Source: Falsibacillus albus
GTDB lineage: Bacteria > Bacillota > Bacilli > Bacillales > DSM-25281
Length of the DNA stretch: 64,000 nucleotides
Assembly (NCBI RefSeq): GCF_003668575.1
Contig: NZ_RCVZ01000003.1
Location: 70,430 to 134,429, forward strand
Direction of reading: 5' to 3'
The notes beneath the pieces were generated by a model. The model saw only the letters and a list, made by a program, of their open reading frames with translations. It was not told the origin of the DNA and made no database searches. Of this stretch, positions 1 through 11,075 are shown piece after piece (within the stretch, counting starts at the first letter, position 1; each line of letters opens with the position of its first letter). The position numbers were made by a program, and so were the translations under genes.

Positions 1-1162
1 TATCTGAAGTCGACTGATTATCCATGATGAGTGTATCACACTCGATATTGGAACGTGCTCCTTCAGCTTTGCGGCCAAAGTGTACGATTCCACGATATGT
101 TACCTTCCCGCCCTGCTTCGAAATGGATTTCGAAACGATCGTTGAGGAAGTATTCGGCGCTAAATGGATCATTTTCGCACCAGCGTCTTGATGCTGGCCT
201 TTTCCAGCCAATGCAATGGATAATGTCATACCGCGTGCTCCTTCACCTTTAAGGATGACGGCTGGGTATTTCATTGTCAGTTTCGAGCCGATGTTTCCAT
301 CGATCCATTCCATTGTTGCATTCGCTTCACATACTGCACGCTTTGTCACCAGGTTGAACACGTTGTTCGCCCAGTTTTGAATAGTCGTATAACGGCAGTA
401 AGCATCCTTCTTAATGATGATTTCAACAACTGCTGAGTGAAGGGAATTTGTCGTATAAACAGGAGCTGTACAGCCCTCTACATAGTGAACGTGTGCGCCT
501 TCATCCACGATGATGAGCGTACGTTCGAATTGTCCCATATTCTCAGAGTTGATGCGGAAATATGCCTGCAGCGGAGTATCCACTTTAACACCAGGCGGAA
601 CATAGATGAAAGATCCACCTGACCATACTGCGGAATTTAGGGCAGCAAATTTGTTATCTGTCGGTGGTATTACTTTCGCCCAATGCTCACGGAAAATATC
701 TTCATTTTCCTTTAATGCCGTATCCGTGTCTTTGAATACGATCCCCAGCGATTCAAGATCTTCCTTCATGTTGTGGTAGACAACCTCGGATTCATATTGT
801 GCAGAAACACCGGCAAGATATTTTTGTTCAGCCTCAGGAATGCCCAACTTATCAAACGTTTGTTTAATTTCTTCCGGCACTTCATCCCAAGAACGTTCTG
901 AACGTTCGGAAGGCTTCACATAATAAGTGATTTCATCAAATTTTAAAGCAGAAAGGTCCCCGCCCCATTGCGGCATGGACATATTATAGAAATGCTCCAA
1001 TGATTTCAAACGGAAATCGAGCATCCATTTTGGCTCATCTTTCATTCGGGAGATTTCCTCGACAATTTCACGGGTCAATCCGCGTTTTGAACGGAAAACA
1101 GATACGTCTTTGTCGTGAAATCCATACTTGTAATCCCCGATTTCTGGCGCTTTCTTAGCCAT
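1..1162 (-). CDS. sufB: Fe-S cluster assembly scaffold SufB (partial, C-terminus beyond left edge)
   Basis: SufB works with SufC and SufD as the cytosolic SufBCD scaffold on which iron-sulfur clusters are built. The frame is open from the window edge to an ATG at 1162, preceded by a strong GGAGG. It encodes about 387 residues starting [15 protein letters not shown]; the family is about 465 residues, so roughly the last 80 lie outside the window. Conserved SufB stretches such as [13 protein letters not shown] and YVEGCTAP can be read. It is the last gene of the minus-strand order sufC-sufD-sufS-sufU-sufB and starts about 50 bp after sufU, which fits co-transcription. Confidence 0.95.
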   Translation of the reverse strand, partial: MAKKAPEIGDYKYGFHDKDVSVFRSKRGLTREIVEEISRMKDEPKWMLDFRLKSLEHFYNMSMPQWGGDLSALKFDEITYYVKPSERSERSWDEVPEEIKQTFDKLGIPEAEQKYLAGVSAQYESEVVYHNMKEDLESLGIVFKDTDTALKENEDIFREHWAKVIPPTDNKFAALNSAVWSGGSFIYVPPGVKVDTPLQAYFRINSENMGQFERTLIIVDEGAHVHYVEGCTAPVYTTNSLHSAVVEIIIKKDAYCRYTTIQNWANNVFNLVTKRAVCEANATMEWIDGNIGSKLTMKYPAVILKGEGARGMTLSIALAGKGQHQDAGAKMIHLAPNTSSTIVSKSISKQGGKVTYRGIVHFGRKAEGARSNIECDTLIMDNQSTSD

Positions 1163-1212
1163 GAATCATTCCTCCATTCAAGAGTATATTTATCTTTTTC
1201 CTAGATGTTCCT

Positions 1213-4176
<2,964 letters not shown>

Positions 4177-4193
4177 TTTTATCCCCCTAACGC

Positions 4194-4979
4194 TTACGCT
4201 TCTTGACCAACAGTTTCGTCTTCAATACCCAACTCGTGTTTAATCCAGTCGTAACCCTCTGCTTCTAGACGCTGTGCCAATTCTGGTCCACCGGATTTCA
4301 CGACGCGTCCTTGCATCATTACGTGTACACGGTCAGGTGTAATGTAGTTAAGAAGGCGCTGATAGTGAGTGATGATCAAGCAGCCAAAATCTGAGCTGCG
4401 CATCTCATTGATTCCTTTAGAAACTACTTTAAGCGCATCAATATCAAGACCTGAATCAATTTCATCCAAGATGGCAATGCTTGGCTCAAGCATCATCAAT
4501 TGAAGGATTTCATTACGCTTTTTCTCCCCGCCGGAGAAGCCCTCATTCAAGTAGCGCTGTGCCATATCTTGATCCATTTCAAGGAAATCCATTTTTTCAT
4601 CCATTTTACGGATGAATTTCATCAATGAAACTTCGTCTCCTTCTTCTCTGCGGCTGTTCATTGCAGAGCGCATGAAATCGGCATTCGTTACACCGCTGAT
4701 TTCGCTTGGGTATTGCATCGCCAAGAATAGCCCGGCACGTGCACGCTCATCGACTTCCATCTCAAGGACGTCTTTTCCATCAAGTGTAATGCTGCCTTTT
4801 GTTACTTCATACTTTGGATGACCCATGATAGCAGAAGATAATGTAGATTTACCTGTACCATTTGGACCCATGATCGCATGGATTTCTCCACCCTTTATCT
4901 CAAGGTTTACACCTTTCAATATTTCTTTTCCTTCAATTTCTACATGAAGGTCTTTAATCGTTAAAGTTGAAGCTGCCAT
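4194..4979 (-). CDS. sufC: Fe-S assembly ATPase SufC
   Basis: SufC is the ABC-type ATPase of the SufBCD complex. It has Walker A GPNGTGKSTL, signature SGGEKKRNE and Walker B SIAILDEID. The frame is open 18 codons further upstream, but the ATG at 4979 has the proper ribosome binding site (GGAGG, spacing 7) and gives the usual 261 residues starting MAASTLTIKDLHVEIEG. It is the first gene of the minus-strand suf operon, with a sigma-A-like promoter about 70 bp upstream. Confidence 0.95.
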   Translation of the reverse strand: MAASTLTIKDLHVEIEGKEILKGVNLEIKGGEIHAIMGPNGTGKSTLSSAIMGHPKYEVTKGSITLDGKDVLEMEVDERARAGLFLAMQYPSEISGVTNADFMRSAMNSRREEGDEVSLMKFIRKMDEKMDFLEMDQDMAQRYLNEGFSGGEKKRNEILQLMMLEPSIAILDEIDSGLDIDALKVVSKGINEMRSSDFGCLIITHYQRLLNYITPDRVHVMMQGRVVKSGGPELAQRLEAEGYDWIKHELGIEDETVGQEA

Positions 4980-5023
4980 GTTTATACCTCCGTTATCGTA
5001 AAAAAATAATGATTTTTGAGTGC

Positions 5024-5077
5024 TTATTCTCAATTTATTCTCATTACAATCTTATAACAAATGAAAAGTGATAGCAA
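5024..5077 (-). promoter_or_regulatory. Sigma-A promoter and direct-repeat candidate operator of the suf operon
   Basis: On the minus strand TTGCTA (5072-5077) and TAAGAT (5049-5054) are 17 bp apart, a reasonable sigma-A promoter for sufCDSUB. Just downstream, around the predicted start point, TGAGAATAA occurs twice with an 11-bp period (complements at 5035-5043 and 5024-5032). One helical turn of spacing on the same DNA face suggests a regulator site. The regulator is unknown; the half-sites loosely resemble Fur half-sites, which is inference only. Confidence 0.5.
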
Positions 5078-5171
5078 CTCTTTCACCATATCCCCAAAAG
5101 GGAATAATCACCTGTTTCAATGCTCATTAGTTTTCTCTATATTTAATCAATTGATGTGATGTATTCAACAG

Positions 5172-5203
5172 AAAAAAACCAGTGAAATTTCACTGGTTTT
5201 TAC
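5172..5203 (-). terminator. Rho-independent terminator of the small gene at 5218-5394
   Basis: A perfect 10-bp inverted repeat (ACCAGTGAAA / TTTCACTGGT) is followed on the minus strand by a run of T residues. It lies directly downstream of the small minus-strand gene. The plus strand also has a short T run, so it could work both ways. Confidence 0.8.
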
Positions 5204-5217
5204 TTATTACTTCCTTA

Positions 5218-5394
5218 TTATATATTAGCATGAACTTTACGATCAATGTCTGCAATCATTCTTCTGCTTTCACGGTAATCATTCTCTCTTCTTTTCTCTA
5301 CTTGCATCCTTACATCATGCTTTCGTTTGTACACTTCATATCCTACTCCATGAGAACTTTGCATAGCCTTTTCCATTTCGTTTGTGTACTCCAT
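5218..5394 (-). CDS. Small basic hypothetical protein (58 aa)
   Basis: A 58-residue frame begins MEYTNEMEKAMQSSHG and ends DIDRKVHANI. It is highly charged and basic (KRKHD, EKRREN, RESRR) with no membrane segment or signal peptide, and probably helical. Support comes from its setting: its own sigma-A-like promoter (5444-5472) lies upstream and a clean terminator directly downstream. The start is uncertain: the best Shine-Dalgarno-like AAAGGA lies about 25 bp before the ATG, and an in-frame ATT six codons upstream would be better spaced. I do not recognise the family. Confidence 0.55.
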   Translation of the reverse strand: MEYTNEMEKAMQSSHGVGYEVYKRKHDVRMQVEKRRENDYRESRRMIADIDRKVHANI

Positions 5395-5443
5395 ATTAAG
5401 AGAGTTAATCTGGAATCAATCCTTTCAATTTTTTTACTTTTTC

Positions 5444-5472
5444 ATTGTAGCAATGAATTGTGATTACGACAA
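5444..5472 (-). promoter_or_regulatory. Sigma-A-like promoter for the small gene at 5218-5394
   Basis: On the minus strand TTGTCG (5467-5472) and TACAAT (5444-5449) are separated by exactly 17 bp. The -10 matches consensus at five of six positions. Confidence 0.5.
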
Positions 5473-5595
5473 AACCTTCATTACTCTATATAACCGTTTC
5501 AGCAGGAACAAAACATGATTCCAATAATTACATATGCTGTTTACTCAAAATCGAAAGAAATTCCTCCATATTCCTGACATGTACATTTTTCATAA

Positions 5596-5712
5596 AGCTC
5601 TTTTCGCAACGCTATTTTCGTAAAGGTTGCTATTCATTAAAGGTTGTGTAAGATTGATTTCCGCGGCAGGTCCTCTCTTTCCGAGGTCAGGCGGTGACCT
5701 TCCGGAGATGAC
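5596..5712 (+). repeat. Interspersed intergenic element, copy A (truncated)
   Basis: Contains the left end with two tandem end motifs (GCTCTTTTCG then GCTATTTTCG), TAAAGGTTGCTATTC, then AGATTGATTTCCGCGGCAGG and CTCTTTCCGAGG. The right half of the core and the right end are missing. It lies between the yurZ terminator and the small gene at 5218, in the sense orientation relative to yurZ. Confidence 0.7.
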
Positions 5713-5725
5713 TGCCCAAAAACAA

Positions 5726-5767
5726 GAAAAAGGCAGTCCATATATGACCAAACATATATTAACTGCC
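5726..5767 (-). terminator. Terminator of yurZ
   Basis: GGCAGT/ACTGCC closes a hairpin with an AT-rich inner stem (ATATATG/CATATAT type). On the minus strand it is followed by TTTTTCTTG, right after the yurZ stop. Confidence 0.75.
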
Positions 5768-5775
5768 CCTTATGT

Positions 5776-6141
5776 TTATTGTTTAAGCTGATTCAATTCC
5801 GTCATGGCTTCCTGGACAAGCGTAACAGCTTGGCTCATTGCCGCTCCTCCGCCGAATGCCGCAGTCACACCGATTGCTTCCAATATTTCCTGCTCTGAGC
5901 ACCCTTCATCCAAGCAGCCTTTTGTGTGATAAATAATGCAATATTCATCTTGGGAGTAAAGGCTGATTCCCAATGCAATCAACTGTTTATCTTTTTTCGT
6001 CAGCGTCCCTTCCTTGAAGCATTCCTGTGTAAAAGCATTATACGTCTGCGCCAAGTCAGGCATTTTCTCGGTGAATACACCCAATCCTGCTTTATAGTTA
6101 TGAAGTGCGGTTTCAGTGGAATTACGGGATTGCATATCCAT
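5776..6141 (-). CDS. yurZ: Carboxymuconolactone-decarboxylase/AhpD-like family protein YurZ
   Basis: A small helical protein of the CMD/AhpD-like superfamily; function unknown. The core is DEYCIIYHTKGCLDEGCSEQ followed by EILEAIGVTAAFGGGAAMSQA. Only the second cysteine of the usual CxxC redox pair is present (the first is Asp in DEYC), so AhpD-type disulfide chemistry is doubtful. The ATG at 6141 has GGAG nine bases upstream and gives 121 residues; the frame is open further upstream without a ribosome site. Position between suf and met matches B. subtilis yurZ. Confidence 0.85.
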   Translation of the reverse strand: MDMQSRNSTETALHNYKAGLGVFTEKMPDLAQTYNAFTQECFKEGTLTKKDKQLIALGISLYSQDEYCIIYHTKGCLDEGCSEQEILEAIGVTAAFGGGAAMSQAVTLVQEAMTELNQLKQ

Positions 6142-6221
6142 ATCTGTCAGCTCCATTTCGAAAGTATTCAACGATAGTATGAAGCTTTTGCATGAAGAGT
6201 ATTCATTATGGAGCGTGAAAA

Positions 6222-6247
6222 AGCGCATCGGTATGCCTCGATGCGCT
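6222..6247 (-). terminator. Terminator of the metNIQ transcript
   Basis: A GC-rich hairpin (AGCGCATCG / CGATGCGCT) is followed on the minus strand by TTTTTC. It lies beyond repeat copy B, so B would be in the 3' untranslated region of metQ. It sits just upstream of yurZ. Confidence 0.8.
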
Positions 6248-6251
6248 TTCT

Positions 6252-6448
6252 GCTTTATTGTGTTTGGTTTCTATTCATTTGGTTGTGCAAGGTTGATTCG
6301 CGCGGCAGGATGCTCGCTTTCCAAGGGCCTCACCTTGTCCGTTAATCCGTCCAGAGTCTGGAACCTTCCGCTCTAATCAACATCAAGTAATGAATTACTT
6401 GCAGGAAAAACTTTTAAACGACAAACAACCTTAGAGTAAAACTTCTTT
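6252..6448 (+). repeat. Interspersed intergenic element, copy B
   Basis: Carries the core signatures GCAAGGTTGATTCGCGCGGC, GATGCTCGCTTTCC, GAACCTTCCGCTC and TAATCAACATCA, with degenerate ends (TTTGGTTTCTATTC on the left, ACAAACAACCTTAGAG on the right). The right end touches the metQ stop codon at 6449 and the left end meets the terminator at 6222-6247. Confidence 0.8.
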
Positions 6449-7270
6449 TTATTGTCCAGATACAGGCACAACTGCACCATGCCATTCTTTTAAGATGTAA
6501 TCTTGGATTTCCTTGGAGTGCAGGACGTTTACCAGTGTCTTGATGTCTTTTTTGTTTTCATCACCTTTACGGACCGCAATGACATTTACATAAGGAGAGT
6601 CTTTATCTTCTAGTGCAATTGCATCCTTCGTTGGATCCAATCCTACATCGATCGCATAATTGGAATTGATGAGAACCGCATCCCCCTCTCCATTTTTATA
6701 TGCCTGCGGCAGGAAGGACGCTTCGTATTGTGAGTCAAACTTCAAATGCTTCGGATTTTCTGCAATATCCTTTACGGTTGCTTTTACCTTATCCACACCA
6801 GGCTTTAATTTGATGAGGCCCTTCTTCTCCAGCATAGCCAGAATGCGGCCATGATCTGCGACAGAGTTGCTCATCAGGATCTTTGCACCATCCGGAAGGT
6901 CATCAAGTGACTTATATTTCTTGGAGTATACACCAATCGGCTCAATGTGAATGCCGCCCGCATTAGCAAATTTATATCCATTCTCTTTCATTTGGTCCTT
7001 TAAGTATGGAATATGCTGAAAATAATTGGCATCCAGGTCGCCGGAATCCAATGCCTTATTCGGCAAAATGTAATCTTGATATTTCACGATTTTTAGATTG
7101 ATGCCTTTTTTCTTTAAAATCGGCTTTGCTTTTTCTAAAATCTGGGCGTGGGGCACATTCGACGCTCCGACAACGAGCTCGTTCCCATCCCCTTTTCCTT
7201 CTTTATTTCCGCAGGCCGCCAACGCTAATGCGATGACTGTCGAAATGATCAATAGTGTGACTTTCTTCAT
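6449..7270 (-). CDS. metQ: Methionine ABC transporter substrate-binding lipoprotein MetQ
   Basis: NLPA-family solute-binding lipoprotein that delivers methionine to MetNI. The signal peptide ends in lipobox LALAAC with Cys20 as the lipidation site. The mature domain shows GASNVPHAQILEKAKPILKK and DANYFQHIPYL, which are typical of MetQ. It has 273 residues and GGAGG at the ribosome site. It is the last gene of metN-metI-metQ behind a SAM riboswitch, which supports methionine as substrate (B. subtilis yusA). Confidence 0.95.
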   Translation of the reverse strand: MKKVTLLIISTVIALALAACGNKEGKGDGNELVVGASNVPHAQILEKAKPILKKKGINLKIVKYQDYILPNKALDSGDLDANYFQHIPYLKDQMKENGYKFANAGGIHIEPIGVYSKKYKSLDDLPDGAKILMSNSVADHGRILAMLEKKGLIKLKPGVDKVKATVKDIAENPKHLKFDSQYEASFLPQAYKNGEGDAVLINSNYAIDVGLDPTKDAIALEDKDSPYVNVIAVRKGDENKKDIKTLVNVLHSKEIQDYILKEWHGAVVPVSGQ

Positions 7271-7305
7271 TATGTTTCCTCCTTATTATTTCGAACTTTT
7301 ATGAC

Positions 7306-7974
7306 TTATCTTTTATCTAATTTGGATGCGATGTAATCCCCAAAGAATTGGATGACAAAAACAATTAATAAAATAATGATCGTTGCCATAACCGTGACAT
7401 CTTCCCGGCTCCTTTGAAATCCATCAAGGTAGGCAAGGTTTCCTAAACCACCTGCCCCGATCACCCCGGCCATCGCAGTGTATCCAACCAATGCGATTGA
7501 AGTAACTGTGATTCCTGAAACTAAGGCAGGCTTCGACTCGGCAAGCAACACCTTGAAGATGATGGTGCTCGTTTTTGCCCCCATCGATTTAGCAGCCTCG
7601 ATTACTCCTTTATCTATTTCCCTGAGTGAGAGCTCGACCATTCTTGCATAAAATGGGGCTGCACCTACAATCAGAGCAGGTAATGCAGCATCTTCGCCGA
7701 TGATTGTCCCGATCAATGCCTTTGTAAAAGGAATCAGTAAGACAATCAATATAATGAAAGGAATGGAACGAAAAACGTTCACGATCGCTGCTGTAATACT
7801 GTTTACCATTCGGTTTTCCCATAACCCTCCCTTGGATGTAAGAAATAATAGCAACCCTAATGCGATTCCAAGGAAGAAAGTAAATAGTACGGAGTATCCG
7901 GTCATATAGAGAGTCTGTCCCGTTGCTTCCCACATACGATCCCATTCTACATTCGGCAGTAATTTTTCAATCAT
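7306..7974 (-). CDS. metI: Methionine ABC transporter permease MetI/MetP
   Basis: Inner-membrane permease with the MetI fold: about five hydrophobic segments and the EAA loop around EAAKSMGAKTSTIIFKVLL. The ATG at 7974 gives 222 residues starting MIEKLLPNVEWDRMWEATGQ. It overlaps the metN stop by 8 bp, consistent with translational coupling. An in-frame start seven codons earlier lies inside metN and is less likely. Corresponds to B. subtilis metP (yusB). Confidence 0.94.
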   Translation of the reverse strand: MIEKLLPNVEWDRMWEATGQTLYMTGYSVLFTFFLGIALGLLLFLTSKGGLWENRMVNSITAAIVNVFRSIPFIILIVLLIPFTKALIGTIIGEDAALPALIVGAAPFYARMVELSLREIDKGVIEAAKSMGAKTSTIIFKVLLAESKPALVSGITVTSIALVGYTAMAGVIGAGGLGNLAYLDGFQRSREDVTVMATIIILLIVFVIQFFGDYIASKLDKR

Positions 7975-8995
7975 CTTTGGATAACACCTCCACATCGACT
8001 TTTTGTTTGCTTAAATAAGAAATCGCCTTCTCGACAGTATTGTCATTCCCTTGTATTCCAACAAACAATGTGCCATACGATCCGTTTTGTGTCGGCGATA
8101 TCTTCCCTTGCAGGATGTTGATGGAAACATCGTGGTCACGGATGAGTGACGTTATGATCGGCTGCTCGGTGCTTTCGCCGACAAAGGTCAATTTGACGAT
8201 TTTCCCTCCCCTTTGCTGCTCCATCAGTATGTCGATTGTTTCTTTCATGTCGCTCTGGTCGGTTACTTGCTGGACAAATCGCTTCGTAATTTCTTGTTGT
8301 GGATATCGAAATACATCCAGTACCTTCCCTGATTCCACGACAGTACCATTCTCCATCACTGCAACCCGTTGGCAGATTTTCCGGATGACATGCATTTCAT
8401 GCGTAATCAGCACTATTGTCAGCCCCAGCCTATTATTGATATCGACCAATAGATCAAGAATGGAATCGGTGGTTTGCGGATCAAGGGCTGAAGTCGCTTC
8501 ATCACAGAGCAATACTTCAGGATCATTGGCAAGCGCCCTTGCAATCCCCACCCTTTGCTTCTGGCCTCCGCTCAATTGGGAAGGATAAGCCTGTTCCTTC
8601 CCCTCCAGACCGACCAATTTAATGAGTTCATCTACCCTTTGCAGTCTTTTGGATTTTGGCACACCGGCTATCTCCAGCGGAAAGGCAATATTTTCACGGA
8701 CCGTCCTTGACCAAAGCAAGTTGAAATGCTGGAATATCATACTGATATCCTGTCTGACTTTCCTCAATTGGTTGCCCTTGATGCTCGATACTTCCTGTCC
8801 GGCAACCTCCACCTTACCTTTTGTCGGCCTCTCCAGCCCATTGAGCAATCGAATGAGTGTACTTTTACCTGCACCGCTATACCCAATGACACCGAATATC
8901 TCACCTTTTTCTATTTTGATATTGATATTGTCCAGTGCCGTAACATTACCTGATTGTGTATGAAAAATCTTTTTAACATTTTGAATATTAATCAC
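7967..8995 (-). CDS. metN: Methionine ABC transporter ATPase MetN
   Basis: ABC ATPase with Walker A GYSGAGKSTL, the MetN stretch FQHFNLLWSRTV, signature LSGGQKQRV, Walker B VLLCDEATSALD and a C-terminal NIL/ACT-like domain (about residues 265-340) that binds methionine for feedback inhibition. I chose the GTG at 8995 (MINIQNVKK, as in relatives); another in-frame GTG at 9004 is possible. The 5' leader holds a SAM-I riboswitch and terminator. Confidence 0.95.
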   Translation of the reverse strand: MINIQNVKKIFHTQSGNVTALDNINIKIEKGEIFGVIGYSGAGKSTLIRLLNGLERPTKGKVEVAGQEVSSIKGNQLRKVRQDISMIFQHFNLLWSRTVRENIAFPLEIAGVPKSKRLQRVDELIKLVGLEGKEQAYPSQLSGGQKQRVGIARALANDPEVLLCDEATSALDPQTTDSILDLLVDINNRLGLTIVLITHEMHVIRKICQRVAVMENGTVVESGKVLDVFRYPQQEITKRFVQQVTDQSDMKETIDILMEQQRGGKIVKLTFVGESTEQPIITSLIRDHDVSINILQGKISPTQNGSYGTLFVGIQGNDNTVEKAISYLSKQKVDVEVLSKDD

Positions 8996-9078
8996 ATGAA
9001 CCACCCGCTTCCTTACTAAACTTATCGTTATAATAGGGATTTAATAGAAAAACAATCATTATTCCAGGAAAATAAAAA

Positions 9079-9109
9079 ATGCCTTTCTGCACACAAGCAG
9101 AAAGGCATT
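9079..9109 (-). terminator. Riboswitch-controlled terminator upstream of metN
   Basis: ATGCCTTTCTGC pairs with GCAGAAAGGCAT and is followed on the minus strand by TTTTTTATTTT. It lies between the SAM-I aptamer and metN, the normal place for the S-box expression platform. With SAM bound it should stop transcription before metN. Confidence 0.92.
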
Positions 9110-9126
9110 AACTATGTATAATCCTT

Positions 9127-9242
9127 TCTCTCATCTGCCAAAGCTCAGCACTTTGTGTGAATTGGCACCACTTCAACAGATAAACACCATTGATGGTTGC
9201 CGGGTTTCATAGGGCACATCCCTCCACCTCTCTTGATAAGAG
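9127..9242 (-). ncRNA. SAM-I (S-box) riboswitch for metNIQ
   Basis: Read on the minus strand the segment has the canonical S-box order: CTCTTATCAAGAGAGGTGG, GGGATGTGCCCTATGAAAC, CCGGCAACC, GGTGCCAATTC, and GATGAGAG closing P1. The GAAACCCGGCAACC core and the kink-turn region are well conserved. It lies between the metNIQ promoter and a terminator, so high SAM would shut off methionine import. Confidence 0.96.
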
Positions 9243-9295
9243 CATGAAATCTATTAAATTATTAAAAGTATTTCGAATGTTAATTCATGTTTGTG

Positions 9296-9354
9296 ATTTT
9301 AACATGCGGTAATATTCGTGTCAATGCAATTATTTTAAAATAATTGCATTGACA
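9296..9354 (-). promoter_or_regulatory. metNIQ promoter overlapped by a perfect 36-bp palindrome
   Basis: The promoter TTGACA (9319-9324) and TAAAAT (9296-9301) has a perfect -35 box and 17-bp spacing, read on the minus strand. The -35 is the edge of a perfect palindrome, 9319-9354; each half is 18 bp (TGTCAATGCAATTATTTT and its complement). It is AT-rich with no T tract after it, so it looks more like a protein-binding site than the terminator of yusD, whose stop is at 9374. Confidence 0.75.
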
Positions 9355-9373
9355 GAATTCTAGTAATACTTTC

Positions 9374-9730
9374 TCATCCTGTTTTATCAATTTCTCCAGA
9401 AGAATAGTCCCTGCAAAGCCATAGTACTGACTCAAGCAAAAGGAGATTTCGAAAAGATCCTTTCACAAGCCAGCCATCTCTTTTCAACAGCTTCATTAAT
9501 TGAAGCTCTCCACATAAAAGTTCCATAAATGCCCGCTTTGTCAGCCAAATAGAAAAAGGAAATTCAGAATCCAGCACTTCTTCAAAATATAGCTTACTAT
9601 TGCCGATCGTCAGTAAATATTTATGATTTTCTACATGAAATACGACCGTCAAACCATCCTTTGGCATTAATGTTTGGATATGCCTTCTTTCCTGGAAATT
9701 TTTGGAGATGGAATCGAATAGTGTTTGCAT
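9374..9730 (-). CDS. yusD: SCP2 sterol-carrier-like protein YusD
   Basis: A 118-residue protein with the SCP2-like pattern (VVFHVENHKYLLTIGNSKLYFEE, then WLTKRAFMELLCGE). Biochemical role unknown; the fold binds lipids or other hydrophobic ligands. It starts at 9730 with AGGGGAG at good spacing. It sits between metN and yusE as in B. subtilis, and the assignment rests on both domain pattern and position. Confidence 0.8.
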   Translation of the reverse strand: MQTLFDSISKNFQERRHIQTLMPKDGLTVVFHVENHKYLLTIGNSKLYFEEVLDSEFPFSIWLTKRAFMELLCGELQLMKLLKRDGWLVKGSFRNLLLLESVLWLCRDYSSGEIDKTG

Positions 9731-9933
9731 ACATAACTCCCCTCTTTCTCATTAGTCATACAAACACTTCCATCAACTTTCACTAAATCCCTTTATATTT
9801 CCTACGACAATTACTTAATGCATTATCCATTTTTAGACAATTAAATTGAATACTTCATTCAAAAAAAACAATATTTCCTGAGAAATATGTCGCTGCAGAG
9901 CATTTAATGCTGAGCTATGGCTTTTTTTGCCTT

Positions 9934-10245
9934 TCACCTTTGCCACTTTTTTAATTCATCGTAAATATAAGGCACAGAATGAAACGCATATATTTTCTTT
10001 TTCACTTCCCCATTTTTTAAAATCACCAAACAAGGGACGCTTTCAATGGAGAATGCTTCAGCAAACTGCGGCATGTAATTCAAATCTGCTTTTCCAATCT
10101 TTTGGTCGTGCAGGATCGTTTCAACAACATCCAGCATTTTTCCGGCAACTTGGCATGTGCCGCACATAGGTGTATAAAAATATAAAAAAAAGTCTTCTGA
10201 TGTTTCTATATATTCATTGATCTTATGATCATCCCATTGCTCCAT
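9934..10245 (-). CDS. yusE: Thioredoxin-like protein YusE
   Basis: A 103-residue thioredoxin-fold protein with redox motif C28-G-T-C31 (FYTPMCGTCQVAGKML), cis-Pro region ESVPCLVILKNGEV, and no signal peptide. Probably a cytosolic thiol-disulfide oxidoreductase. It follows yusF by 6 bp with only a weak Shine-Dalgarno, so it may depend on coupling to yusF. Matches B. subtilis yusE by position and motif. Confidence 0.88.
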   Translation of the reverse strand: MEQWDDHKINEYIETSEDFFLYFYTPMCGTCQVAGKMLDVVETILHDQKIGKADLNYMPQFAEAFSIESVPCLVILKNGEVKKKIYAFHSVPYIYDELKKWQR

Positions 10246-10251
10246 GCTTCT

Positions 10252-10611
10252 TCAACTCATCCTTTTCTCAATAAATTCCGTTTTAACGTCGATATTTGCC
10301 CCTAATAAAACGGACGCAAGATGGTGCTCTGGCGCAGATGCCACTTCCTTATACATACGGTCGATATAAATATGCTCCGCTTCAGGGAATTCCCTTTTAA
10401 ATTGTTTTCTCATCTTTTCGCCAGAATCATCTGCGTCAACAAGAATATAAACATCCTTTTCCAATAAATCATCTACAAGATCATCCAATTTTGACAAACT
10501 GATCGTCCCGTTTGTACAAATGATTCGAATATCTTCGTTTAAAATAGACTTCACTTTGCTTTTGTCGGTTTTGCCCTCGACAATAATGACTTTTTCTAAT
10601 TTGGACGCCAT
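10252..10611 (-). CDS. yusF: Toprim-domain protein YusF
   Basis: A stand-alone Toprim domain: the acidic motif IIVEGKTDKSKV near the N-terminus and the DxD motif YILVDADDSGEKMR in the middle. Such small OLD/RNase M5-like proteins are predicted metal-dependent nucleases or nucleotidyl transferases; the role of YusF is not established. I prefer the ATG at 10611 (AAAGG eight bases upstream, 119 residues) over closer starts at 10617 and 10620. Confidence 0.85.
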   Translation of the reverse strand: MASKLEKVIIVEGKTDKSKVKSILNEDIRIICTNGTISLSKLDDLVDDLLEKDVYILVDADDSGEKMRKQFKREFPEAEHIYIDRMYKEVASAPEHHLASVLLGANIDVKTEFIEKRMS

Positions 10612-10689
10612 ATTCATCACCTTTTCTTTCTATGGGAGATGTAATAAAAGAGATATTCCTTGATGTTATTTTCCCCTTTTTCGGCAAGG

Positions 10690-11075
10690 ATTGTCAAAAA
10701 GAAAGGCTGCTTTCGTAAAAATTGTTGTTATAATCCTTATACGAATTTTAACGTAAGGCTCTTTTCTTAAAGATTGTTATTTTTAACAGTTTTTCTTTAA
10801 AATAACTCATCATATGATTTTGAACGGCAAGTGCGAGACTCCGGAGAGAACAACGGGCCAGTTGGAAAAGCTGCAGGGCTTTGCACAGGGGCGACAAGCA
10901 AAAGACGATTCTGACACAAAGGCGTCCTTTGCCTTCTTGACAAAATTGGCTTATGGACCTCGCGAGCCCTCCTAAGTCCTGGATCTAGACAGGTGAGCCC
11001 TAGCAGCGAAGCGAGGAGAGGCAAGGCGGATATAACCTTTAATGAATAGCAACAAACTTTACGAATAGAGCATAG
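10690..11075 (-). repeat. Interspersed intergenic element, copy C (reverse, enlarged)
   Basis: In reverse orientation. It has two end motifs in tandem on its plus-left side (AAAGGCTGCTTTCGTAAAAA near 10702 and AAGGCTCTTTTCTTAAAGAT near 10756), then the core starting GCGAGACTCCGGAG, and GAATAGCAACAAACTTTACG on the other side. The core holds an unrelated stretch of about 100 bp (roughly 10870-10960). The 10612-10690 stretch before it shows nothing recognisable. Confidence 0.75.

Noticed and set aside
8040-8588. A 182-residue plus-strand frame opposite metN
   Set aside because: It is antisense to a well-supported ABC ATPase and rich in Ser/Cys/Thr as expected for a shadow frame. The same applies to 1778-2206, 16403-16939, 33688-34116 and 47827-48561.
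9879-9925. Hairpin AGCATT-A-AATGCT after yusE as a terminator
   Set aside because: The stem is short and no T run follows it on the minus strand, so I left it out.
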